A stretch of 64,000 nucleotides of DNA from Helicoverpa zea (lineage: Eukaryota > Arthropoda > Insecta > Lepidoptera > Noctuidae), in contig NC_061474.1 in the NCBI RefSeq assembly GCF_022581195.2, positions 7,812,001-7,876,000 on the forward strand, read 5' to 3'. The notes beneath the pieces were generated by a model that was not told the DNA's origin, ran no database searches, and worked only from the letters and a program-made list of their open reading frames with translations. Numbering within the stretch: position 1 is the first letter of the stretch; each line of letters starts with the position of its first letter. This document shows, piece by piece, positions 44,005 to 54,900 of this stretch. The position numbers and the translations under genes are program-made.

Positions 44005-44848
44005 ATGATCAAAAAATTCTTAGATGTAAATAACCCGGAAAATCTAAACTATAGTTTTAGTTTAAAAAGTGGTTGTATATTCTTTGCGTTATGTGGCGGT
44101 GTGAGTATATTAATATTAGTACCATTTATTTTCAAATTAAAGAAACAAGATGAAATGAAATATTTATCTCTAACCGCCCGCGCCGTGAAAAAAGAACACT
44201 CCTCCCGCAAAAGTCTAAAGGATTTTTCTAGATGGACCGGTAACCTTATCTAGTACGTATCATCATCTGCCTAGCCTTTTCCCAACTATGTTGGTCGGCG
44301 TCCAGTCTTCACTGGATGAAGCTGAGTACCAGTGTTTTACATGGAGCGACTGCTTATGTCTGGCCTTAATCCTTAACCTAACCTTTTCTAGTAGCTCCGT
44401 CTGTTTGTCTCGCTATCACTCCGAAACTACTAACCCGATCTAATTTAGTTCACGGAGAGTCAAGGGCCTGAGAAAGGATATAGGCTATTTATCCGGTTGC
44501 GGGAAGACGTCATCTCTGAAACACGGAGAACAGCTACTTCTTATATAGGTATCATCATGAGCCTTTTTATCGTCCCACTACTAGGCACCGGCCTCTCACA
44601 CAGAGAAGGATTGAGCGTTAATCACCGCGCTTGCTCAATGCGGGTTGATTGGTATATAGGTATAAAACCCAGTAATAATTTATATTTTTTCTTTGTTTTA
44701 GCTACTATGGTGTTCAGATATACTATTCGACAAAAGATATAAAGTCATCGTGCTGGTGAACGAAGCTAGGTACAAAGTGCTGTATGGTACCGTGCTCATT
44801 TTGTATGTCACATGTATTCTGGTTTTTATTATACGGATTAGCATGTAA
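44005..44848 (+). CDS. Two-exon gene, 121-aa protein with two membrane segments
   Basis: Exons 44005-44239 and 44718-44848 join in frame (phase 1). The donor is g|gtaacc and the acceptor ttcag|at. Start ATG is at 44005, stop TAA at 44846-44848. The product has a short N-terminus with MIKKFLDVNN, a hydrophobic segment at residues about 23-43, and a Lys/Arg-rich middle. The join falls within SRWTDILFDKRYK. A second hydrophobic segment at about 99-118 reaches almost to the C-terminus. I do not recognise the family. The 478-bp intron is full of repeats. Another acceptor, tttttag|ct, lies 17 bp upstream, but it leads to an early stop with this donor. The gene is a prediction from reading frame and splice signals only; transcripts would decide. 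Confidence 0.5.
44262..44655. repeat. Repeats inside the intron of the 121-aa gene
   Basis: Family 1 copy at 44262-44375 ('cctagccttttcccaactatg' type), a Helitron-like block at about 44390-44530 and a SINE tail at about 44560-44655 ('aatcaccgcgcttgctcaatg'). They fill most of the intron. Confidence 0.55.
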
Positions 44849-44869
44849 ATTTTGTTTTTAAATACCTCA

Positions 44870-45299
44870 TTATCTGCCTAGACTTTTCCCAACTATGTTA
44901 GGATCTTCCACTAGCGTTTTACATGGAACGAATGCCGACAACCGGTGATAAGATATTCAAATGATGTCCGGAACCAATATATCGTGCCTTTCAATACACG
45001 GAAGAACTGAAAACGGTCACCCATCCATGGATCGACCGCGCCGTGCTTAACAACGCGCAGCTTTGACTTAGCCACAAGCTCTTCAGTAGTTTCTTCAGGA
45101 GCTTTTTAAATAAGTAAATAATAACTTTAATAATTGCGACTAAGCTTCATCATGATGATGATGATCATCAATAAATACCTAGTTTTCTACTATCTTTAGT
45201 TCTATCACTTATCATAAGAAGGTACCTACTGCAGAAAGTCTAAGCAAATAACTAGGTACTTGGGAAGCAGAATAAACGATAGAATATATAAAACACTAC
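44870..45299. other. Intergenic, family 1 scrap
   Basis: Family 1 scrap at 44870-44950; otherwise AT-rich. No other gene. Confidence 0.4.
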
Positions 45300-45530
45300 T
45301 ATAGTTCGGCCATTCAGAGAATGCGTTCCTGACACGTCGCGATTGAACTGACGACGTAATAACATTCATTGATTATTGATATAATAATGTTGTTTTAATG
45401 CTCCTCAATTGTTAAAACGGTAAACAACCAGCAAAAATATTTTTATCGTAACTGCAACGCCATTGCAAAGTTACGTCGTCAGTTCAATCGCGACGTGTCA
45501 GGAACGCATTCTCTGAATGGTCGAACTATA
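45300..45530. mobile_element. 231-bp MITE with ~59-bp near-perfect TIRs
   Basis: TATAGTTCGGCCATTCAG ... CTGAATGGTCGAACTATA, inverted for about 59 bp to 'gaactgacgacgtaa'. The middle equals the right end of the 3999-5353 element. It lies about 250 bp past the 3' end of the integrase-like gene. Confidence 0.92.
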
Positions 45531-45781
45531 AACGCATGAATTCCCGTTCGCATCTGTCCACAAACTCGTTCTATTCAATCAACCATCTCATTGAATTAAC
45601 CTTGTAATCGATCGGCTAGCCGGTTGGCAGAACGGCGGCAGCCAGTCATTGGCCTACATGCCGTGACGTAGTGACGCTGCGACGGGAACCAATGAGCGTT
45701 GAGCTAGAGTGACTATGAGATGAGAATGTAGGAAACTGTCCCAATTATTTTTTGACATAAAAAAAATGGATAATTGTTTGA

Positions 45782-45787
45782 TTTATT
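45782..45787 (-). terminator. Poly(A) signal AATAAA of the integrase-like gene
   Basis: AATAAA on the minus strand about 68 bp after the stop codon. Confidence 0.55.
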
Positions 45788-45854
45788 TTAATGATACAAC
45801 TATTCAAACAGAATATGCTATTCTTAAGTCTAAATTAAATTTAAAAAATACAAA

Positions 45855-47051
45855 TTAAGTTTCTTCATCCGAACTTAAGCCTGGAACATCATCGGAAGAT
45901 TCAACTTTTGGCTCGACTTTTAAACTACCTTCAGGAGATAATAAAGCTGCAGGATTGGAAACGCTCAAACTAACTTTAGGATCACACCCAAATAAACTCT
46001 TGTATGGAGTTTTCCCTAAAGCCCGATGATTGGAATCATTCGTTTCAAACTGTACGATAAAACAGCCGACAGACCATCTTGTAGAATTAGTCTGTAACAT
46101 CCAAGAATGTAATAATTCCTCCACTTCTCTATTATTTCCTTTCGCCAACGTATTTTTGTGAACAATTCTACACTCCGGCCAAACACTCGTTATTTCTTCT
46201 TTTAACTTCTCCGCAAAGTCGTGTCGATTGTCCACTTGCAGAATAGTTGGCGCGCCAAACGTCAAAAATATCTTCATTAATTCAATCAGTACTTCTGAAG
46301 TTTCATTTGTTTTTAAAGGCCGTAGATGTAAGAACTTTGTGGCGTCATCCTGGTAATTGAGAACGAACTGGTAATCCCCATCAGGACAGATTTGGTAGTC
46401 AATCAGATCAAGTAGTCCCCTTATGTTGAATTTCAGCGCGTAATTTTGCCGCGCTAAAACATCTTTATTTATAGAATTTCTTTTTGTATGGCATTTAGGA
46501 CATAAAGAAACGAATAATTCGACAGCTCTTTTTGGAATATAATATTTAGTTTTTATGCAATGAAGCATTTTATCTCTGCCGCCGTGCTCAGAAGATCTAT
46601 GTATTTCTGACAAGAAATCGTAGTACTGTTCTCTAGGCAAAATTCGGATTACTGTCTCTTCTGGAGACGATCTTTTAAATATTAATTGGTCTTCGCCCTC
46701 GACCGTTATAACTTCGTACTTGTTCATCCAGTAATATTCCATGGCTGTCCTTCTTAGGCCCGAATGAAAGGTGTCCATACCGTTTTTGATCTCATTTACA
46801 ACCTCGTCGATTCTAGCTTGAGTCCAAGGCCTTTTCTGAGAACCTAAAAATATTTAAACAATTTATGAGACCAGTTTTAAAATATCATGGACACAGTACT
46901 ATCAAGGATAAAAAAAGTATTTAAGCACTGAAATAAAGTTACCTTGATGTGTTTCATTGTGTTCCTCAACTGCAGTGTCGAATGCTTCTCTAAAATCTGG
47001 CTCTGACGGCTCTGTTTGAGCCAATCGTATGGTATAATCGGGCTCATCCAT
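45855..47051 (-). CDS. Integrase-derived protein, KRBA2-like, 365 aa
   Basis: Exon 1 is 47051-46943 and exon 2 is 46843-45855. The intron is 99 bp with GT (46942) and AG (46844), phase 1, and the frame is intact from ATG to stop. Residues 118-154 form an H-x4-H...C-x2-C zinc finger of the integrase H2C2 type (HRSSEH ... CPKC). An integrase-like core follows; the likely triad is D185 (LLDLIDYQ), D241 (LQVDN) and E278 (NNREVEE). The C-terminus is acidic. No LTRs, gag or reverse transcriptase lie next to it. A solitary, spliced, uninterrupted integrase suggests a domesticated gene, as known for KRBA2, GIN1 and SCAND3-type proteins. Function unknown. Whether it still has integrase chemistry cannot be told from sequence. 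Confidence 0.8.
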
Positions 47052-48242
47052 TTTAATTCAATATTCTCTAGCGAGCAATGATAACTAGTACAAACTATGC
47101 GGGCGCCATATTCGCAGAAGCGCCACCAACGATGAGAATTGGAACTACGTTTAAATGTCATGGCGGCGCGCGCTCGGCAATTAGAATCTGTCAGATTTTC
47201 AATTGAATTACTAAATACGATTTAGGCGGATTATTAAATGACACAGTATTGTTGAAAATTGTAATTCAAAATTGTTTTGATTATTAATGCAAGCCTCAAA
47301 GCTTCACTAATTGAAAGAAAGTGTATTTTGTGACGTTTAGGGGCGCAGCAGCAAAAGCAATTTCTAATGGCGCCAATTGCACACTGGTACAAAATTACTT
47401 CTACCATTTATCTATGTACTGCACACAGTAGCTATACAATTAGGAAATGCTGAGTGCAGCGATCTTAACTCTGTGGTAAATAGGTAGATATAATAAATAA
47501 AACAACTTTGTTCGTTTCAAAGGTGTATTTTGGGTACAAGCATGGATTACGAGGCTTTTCTAAAAATTAGAAACACTGATCTATTTTTATTTCTTACATC
47601 ATTATGGGCCTAGCAAATCAAATCAAAAATTGGCTGAAATACAGCCCCTAAAACGCCCGCCACACTTCCTATGTGTTTTTGTTGGGAAGAAGTGGCGCAA
47701 CATCCCCAGCAGCTTTTTTATTTTTGGGATAAGCTACCAGTCCTTGCAGGCGTTCTTACCTAAATGCGTATTATCTGACTTCCTCAACCCTGGTTTGTCA
47801 GATTTTCAAGCTTGTGAATGTATTTGAATACTGTCTGTAGTAATAGTAGCTACCAAGGGAAATTTAGCCCCTACTTTGGATTAGTTCCTTGGGTCATGAG
47901 ACTTGTTATTCAATTTCATGAAAATCTGATTGTTTATTTTCATAACGTCTAGCAGATTTTTGGGATGTAGCAGTTTGGGATAAAACCAGTGAAAACAGAA
48001 ACTGAAGTTTATTTTAATATTTTATTCAACTTAATCGTTAATTCTGTCTCGACAAAACCTCCACTTTTTCCTTCGGGTAACAAATATATATACCTATTTA
48101 AAACTACACATTACAAACTTAGAAAATTCCTACAATTTCGCATCACAGAATCACTTTTTTTCACACGTCTAAATCTAGCGGTTATAAACGGAAAATTTTG
48201 GCATTTCGATAATACGTTAATAGTAACACAATGAATGAACAC
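47052..48242. other. Intergenic between integrase-like gene and NSD
   Basis: Carries a family 2 repeat at 47600-47712 ('cctatgtgtttttgttggg', 'agaagtggcgcaac'). The region 47050-47165 is likely the promoter and 5' UTR side of the integrase-like gene. No further gene is visible. Confidence 0.5.
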
Positions 48243-48248
48243 TTTATT
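48243..48248 (-). terminator. Poly(A) signal AATAAA of NSD
   Basis: AATAAA on the minus strand about 320 bp after the NSD stop codon; it gives a short 3' UTR. Confidence 0.55.
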
Positions 48249-48566
48249 ACAGTAATATGAACTTTATGTACCTAAGAATAAAGGCGTTATTTGCATCAGA
48301 ATACGTGTACCTGACTTCGTAAGGCTAATACATAATATGCTGGGCTACATACTAATATTTACAATAAGACAATCTTTGATAAAACTCCTTGAGATGTTGA
48401 TACATTTCGCGTGCGATCTGAGTTCGAAAGTTACGAAAACACACGAAAATTGTGCGAATTACGACTTGATATATTTTAAACATTTCTATTATTTAGTCAG
48501 ACCATATCATCTTAGTATTTACGCATTTACTTTGCCCTCAAAATCGCAGCGAAACCAACACATCGC

Positions 48567-48920
48567 TCAATCACCAACATCAGTTTTTTCCTCCAACTTA
48601 GTTTTTTTCACACTCGGCGATTCTGAACCGTCACACACATTTTCTTCAGTAGAGAAACTTACACGTTTTCTTTTTAAGGCTTTAGGATTCCTTTCGTATT
48701 CCGAACTCATGCTTCTAGAAGATTCGTCGCTGGAAATGCCGTTGGTAGCATTTCGTATAATAAGTAGGTCTTTTTCAATTTCGGTTAACTCTCTCGGCTT
48801 CGGCGGTCGGCCTATCGGACGTTTCGGCTTATTTTTCGTCGAAGGCGATTCTTCTGTTGTTTTTCTTTTCTTGTATGTCCTTTTTCCGGGTATTTTTGGT
48901 TTCTTCGATTGAGATTCGTC
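48567..48920 (-). other. NSD: NSD last exon: AT-hook-like C-terminal tail
   Basis: 117 codons plus stop, rich in Lys and Ser, with KRPIGRPPKPRE, the GRP core of an AT-hook. It is followed by serine-rich, probably disordered sequence and ends TDVGD. Confidence 0.85.
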
Positions 48921-51900
48921 CTGGAAATTGTAAGGGAATTTGTATTAGTTTACGTGAAGAAGATAGGGTAATTTGAAAATAATTGTTGAATATGCTTTGG
49001 TGCTTTTAGAAACAATACTATTACTAAGTTGTGAATCACTCTACAGATTGTTTATTTTCTGAATATTTGGTCTTTGCAAAGAAGACTGGAATCGAGGATA
49101 TTCATCAATATTACGAAGGAACTGTTAGGCTTTTTGTCCTAATCGCGCAAGTTTTTTTAGAGAAATTGGAGATAGAAAAGCAAATACAGAAAGAACGAGT
49201 GATCTGCGTCTGGACCACAAGCACGCACGGGGCGCTACAGTCGACACTGTACATACCAACGTTTATATGTTTATACAATAGGTACATGGGTCCCACCTGC
49301 TTGGGCTTGGCGCCGATGTAGCCGGCGCAGCGCCGGGCGCCGCACATGCAGCGCTTCTTCTCGATGCCCGCGCACTCCAGGTTGTAGTTAAACGTCACTT
49401 CGCTGTTCTGTAATGTCATTGTTAAGCTATTTTATATCTTTGAATTTGAATATCTTAATGATCATACCAATCTTCTGTCCTCCATTCAAATGTTATATGC
49501 CATGAGAAAACGATTTACTTCCCAAATTCTAATAAATAAGTAATTTATGTCTTAATCTGAATTACACTTCTTCTCATAAATAGAGAGCAGCTCATATATG
49601 TCACTCTGATACATAAGCTATATCGCCCACTAGTTCGCCCGCGACTTCGTACGCGGATTTTCCGCCATCTTCGACAAATATCGTAAATGTACACAGAAAT
49701 AATTACAAAATATAATCCTATTGACTCACCTATAAAGAAACAGGTAAGTTACAACCTGTTTCTTTATAAGTGAGTCAATAGGATTATATTGATTTATAGT
49801 TTCTTTATGTAAGCACCCTATGTATAGAAAAGATGTAAATAAAGGTAACTTACAGCAGGTATATCGTACAAGGCGAAGAGTCCGACGCGTACATCGCCGA
49901 GCACGGTCCACTTCTGAGTCTCGCAGTTCGGCTCGCAACAGTGGTTCATGAACCTGGACATTGAATAAAAATGTTGTTATTACGAAAAGGAAACTTACAC
50001 AGAAGTATGGAATGTGTTAAAAAAATAGACTATAAAAATACTTCAAAGAAAAAGCTAAAATAATTCAAATTAAAAAACCCTATTAAATCAATTCAGACTT
50101 GAGATAAAATTATCACAAGAAGTCTGAATAACAACAACGAAGTTTTCGATTTCTTCTACGGCGAACGTCAATGTTTTAATTTTAAAAAGATATAAATTCA
50201 AATAAAATACACGAAAATCTCATAACTGCAGTCACAAACACATGAAAAAAATTATTTTATAGCCAAATTTAACCCATGACTTATTTACTAACTAGTCGTC
50301 TGACACTAATTGCCGCAAATTGCCATAGTAAAAAATATGTAAGGCTGTTTTGCAACCTTATAATAGTTAAACTTTCTAACCACTCTATCATAATATATGT
50401 ATGTATACAGGGTGTCCAGTAAATAGCACGACATACTGCAGGGGGTGATAGCTTGGGTAAATTTTTAATTAAAAAAATACAAAAGAATGCTATTTTAGTT
50501 CCAGAGAAGCTGATTTTGTTGAAAATGTAATTGACGTAATTTTGACAAAAACCACTATGATAATAAATAACAGCTGCTCATTTATGCGAATTATTAAAAA
50601 AAACTATTATTAATTATTATGTAATTCGAACCGTAGTACGACCTTACAACGATTAGAATTCAAAGTCACATTACTTGCAAAAATTTGTAAAACTGTAAAT
50701 CCGTAAGATTTTGCTGAACATATGTATATTGTGTTGTATTGCTAGGTAGTGACTCAAGCTATCACCCCCTGCAGTATGTCGTGCTATTTACTGGACACCC
50801 TGTATAATCTACTAACCTAGCAAGATTCCCCTTAGGTCCGGCGTCGATCATCCTCTCCTTATCCAAGGTCAAAAAGTAGAAGTTCTCGTCTCTTATCTCG
50901 TGCTTCCTGCGCATGCGTCGTCTGAACTCCTCCTCGTCTATCAGTTCTCCTACGTACTCTATTACGAATTGTCCTGGAATGAAGAAATAGGTGTTATTAA
51001 TAAATTTTTTACAAGTATATTGAAGAGTAAATAGACATAGGCCTCTCCAAGTGCACGCCACTGAGATCGATTTTCGGCTTCTCGCATCCAGCTCCTGTCA
51101 ACCGTAAACTTAGCTTTTTAAAATTCATATAACAATCGTACCTGCTTTAATGTCCTCCAATGTCTTAAGTCCCCAGCCTCTGCTAGGCGTCCGGTAGGGC
51201 ACGAGCTTGGGGTAGCGTCGCTTCTCGAAGGCGCGGTTGTTGCAGCGCTCGCCCGCGCGGCACGTCGGCCCGCACTCCGTTAGTAGCATTCTGGAAATCA
51301 TTATATAAATTATATGTTATTTATTAAATGTTGATAGGAAATTAAACTAGTGGAATAAGTGAAATATTTATTTTAAACGACTGCAAAAAAAGAGGTTCTC
51401 AATTTTTTTACGTTTCCTCAAACATCTAGAAAATAAGTAGAAGAAGCATAAAATTCAGTAGACCCAGGAGGCATCCCGAAGTAAACGTCTCAATGCTGTG
51501 AAAAGTATTGGTGGTAAACTAAAAAGTTACAAACATAAGAAGTGCTGAAAAAGTAAATAGATTGTTTTATGTATTTTTACGAAAAGAAATTTTAAGGCAT
51601 AGTTCTGAAAATAATTTTCTTACAGAAACATTTAATCACTGTGCTGGTACTTTGAACTTCGTCCTCGCACATTACCTATTTAACGAACCTACTCGACCAT
51701 TACACAATGTAGCAGTAATATTACTGAATATATTGATCACTCTCACCGGTTAAGACAGTGTAGTAGTAGTAGGTAGTTCCTAAAGAGTCTTCATCTATAT
51801 GACAAAGCTATTCCAAAGCTCAATAATATAGCATTTCCCTATAAAATAAGCAACATTTTTCCTACAAACTCACCTGTTAAGACAGTGCGAGTACAACCCG

Positions 51901-54900
51901 CACACGTCATCATCATTCGGGTTACACTCGCACTGCGTCAGTGAACTCTCAGGGTCCTCCAGCCGCCGCCCGCAAAGGGATCCACATGGTTTGTTCACTT
52001 TTAGCTTCACGTAGTGGGGAGGTAAAAGGGAGGAGGCGATGTCTAGTGATTCTTCCTCGTTTGGTTGGGCCGCTGGAATAATAAAAGAAATAATCAGTAT
52101 ATATTATCTTCAAGCCGTTTTCCCGCGGTTTCACTCTCGTTCCATGGGAACTACTGCCCTTACAGGTTTAAGTCTTATCAAATATTGTCAAAGGTTACGC
52201 ACGAAGAGTGCAGCTTTCCCGGTAAGGATTTTAGTTCCCACAAGACGCGGGTGTAACTGCGAGAATCGGTTTGTAACGAATGAAAATGAAAATAAATTGG
52301 TGAAAGGCTTGAGTTACTTGTGAAATAATGTCAAACAGAGAAATAGGACGACGATATTCTATGCCCATCACAAATGAATTTGGGCAAGTATCTTATTCAG
52401 AATCGGTTCAACCGTTTAAAGTTACGGTGACACGGGCACATACCTAGTGATCTAAAATATAAAACTTAACCAAGCAATGCAATAACAATCCAATGTACCT
52501 ATTTACATTTAACATATTAACGGCCAGTTTCTTCATCAAAAGTAAAAGTTAAAGTAGTGTCTACCGTTACTTTTACTTTAGACATTACTTTGACTTTTAC
52601 TTTGGCTTTAACTTTTGATGAAGAAACTGGCTGTAAGGCAACTAAGTTTTTTAAGATATTAAATACAGAGTAAAAAACTTACATTTCAATATTTCGCAAG
52701 CCCTCTGAGCGTGCTCCATTGCCGTTGTGAATGCTGCGTCTATCTTAGACTTCTGATATGAAATACGTCCGGAATCACCTGGAATCAGTACATAACATTA
52801 TTAAACTTGACATGCTATTCAATTACCATAACTTAACATACTACAGAAGAACTCGTGGCTAAGTCAAAGTTGCTTAACCTTATAAAATCAAATATCTTTA
52901 TTTTCAGGCTGCATTGGCCCATAGATTACCTTAAAGACTTAACATATATTATGATCGATGGATCCGGGAACCAAATGTTGCTTAACCTTATGATAGGTTA
53001 AGCAACATTTGGCGCGATCGGTACGTGGTTGGGTGGCCATCTTGCCATGACGAGTTTTTCCCTGTTTCAGGAGACACGATACATTGATGAGTCCCGGCTG
53101 TCATTTGAACATCGTTAGGGCTAGTCAGATAACTCGATCGGGTTGCCCGGATAACTGGGTTGAGGAGTTCAAATAGGCAGTTGCTATATGAAAAACACTG
53201 GTATTCAGCTGCATCTAGTTAGGCTGGAAGCCGACTCCAACATATTCGGGAAAAGCTAGGTAGATTATGATGGTATTTTAATCTAGAAGTTAATTTTTAT
53301 TAAATAATTCAGCTTACCTTCTTGGAACGGGAATACACGTCCTCTATTCACCCAGTAATGATCGTATTGTCCAAAGAATCGCACTACAAACTCTCCCAAG
53401 TTATGTTTAACAGCCATTATGTTCTCTGGTATTTCTGAAGGATGCAGGACTATGCCGGGCCACCATCTATAATAATAAATTGTTGTTGTTGATGCCTTTT
53501 TATAGTCCCACTGCTGGGCACAGGCCTCCTCTAACACAAAGAAGGATTAAGCATTAATCACCACGCTTGCTCAATGCGGGTTGGTGATTTCAGACTATAT
53601 AGTCCAGGTTTCCTCAAGATGTTTTCCTTCACCTTTTTATCAGCCATTGGTGTCCAAGATATACTTAGAAAGTACATACAAACTTAGAAAAGTTGCATTG
53701 GTACTTATCTGACCTGGAATCGAACCCGCACTCTCATACTCGAGAGGTTGGTTCTTTACCCACTAGGCCACCACGACTATAATAAATTATTTGTTTACAA
53801 TACATATCTACCCAACATGCCTACACAGAAATGTACAGTAACTTGTTTGTTTGATTTAGTAAGCTCCGCAAATGCCTGTTAGATTTTTAAAAAAATGGGC
53901 GAGGTTTAACACCCATTCCTTCTCTGTGTGAAGAGACATGTGTTATGTAGTTTTAGAAGCTACTGATGAATAAATCCGCGAGACAAACAGTGTATACTAC
54001 ATAAGGCCCGCCGCTGATTGCAACTTTTCGTCACCGTGACTTTTTGTCACTGCCACCTGCTGTCACCCACGATGCGCTCACTGAATCTGTTCTTGGGTGA
54101 CAAATCGCGTTCATTTTTGTATGCCGGCTGAGTGACAAAAAGTCACCAGTGACACTCCGGCATTGCCTGTTGCTGCAACTATTTGTCACCGTCTTATCAC
54201 GTCACCATAATGAGCGCACTCAGTATAGTTTTCATTGCACTTGACTAAGTGACAAAAAGTCACGGTGACGAAAAGTTGCAATCAGCGCCTAGCCTAATAG
54301 GTGATACATACGTATATGTAGCGATACTACATAATCTTGGTAAAACTAACCTGTAATGTCCCAGTTTGACCCACACCATTTCTCCGTACAAGGGTAAACG
54401 TCCTGTCTCACAATCCTCACACATGTAACCACCTATAAAGAAAAAAAAATGCTTTTATAACTCACAAATGTTTCTTCTGGTCTACTCGCTCTAGCAAACA
54501 GTAACATGTATCGTGCGAACATTCCTAAAATGTCCGCGAAATTGCAACCGAACACATGCTAGCAGTGAATTCGCGTCGAAGCATTTTTTGTTCGCGAACA
54601 AAAAATACCTTGACGCGATACGAATGATTTTGATCGAATATCGTCAATATAATTGAGCACACTTACAAAACTTCCATGACAGTTTATTGTGTGCAAGGAA
54701 AAACCTTCTCGGAATATCATTTATTTCCATAATAGGCATGATGACAAATTTTTAAATTCCTTTGTATGATGTAGGTATACGTCTATTTTATATGAAAAAT
54801 TATTAATTTTAAGAAAATGCGAAGTTTTTTTATCAAATAATTGCATTTTTCTCTGTCCACTTTGAATCCGGCGCGAAAACGCTTGTCAGTGTCATGTCGT

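Larger units (their letters stand above)
49297..52072 (-). other. NSD: NSD catalytic module: AWS, SET, post-SET exons
   Basis: Exon 52072-51874 supplies the start of AWS (CECNPNDDDVCG). Exon 51290-51142 finishes AWS and enters SET (CNNRAFEKRRYPK, GWGLK). Exon 50973-50817 holds YVGELIDEEEF. Exon 49953-49854 holds RFMNHCCEPNCETQKW. Exon 49407-49297 holds EVTFNYN and the post-SET cysteines CMCGARRC. The cofactor- and zinc-binding motifs are all present, so the enzyme looks active. Confidence 0.94.
53318..54432 (-). other. NSD: NSD second PWWP domain (exons 54432-54351 and 53466-53318)
   Basis: Exon 54432-54351 ends the preceding PHD (YMCEDCETGRLP) and starts PWWP (GEMVWVKLGHYR). Exon 53466-53318 continues WWPGIVLHPSEIP and FVVRFFGQYDHYWV. 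The split falls inside the R of the RWWPG signature. PWWP domains bind methylated H3K36 and DNA. The 884-bp intron between the two exons carries a SINE and a MITE. Confidence 0.93.

Noticed and set aside
50762..51061. Separate 99-codon gene on the minus strand
   Set aside because: It is the NSD SET exon (50973-50817) read through into introns on both sides.
53690..53778. tRNA gene on the minus strand
   Set aside because: Head of a SINE; box A and B are present but the rest is SINE body, with a duplicated target.
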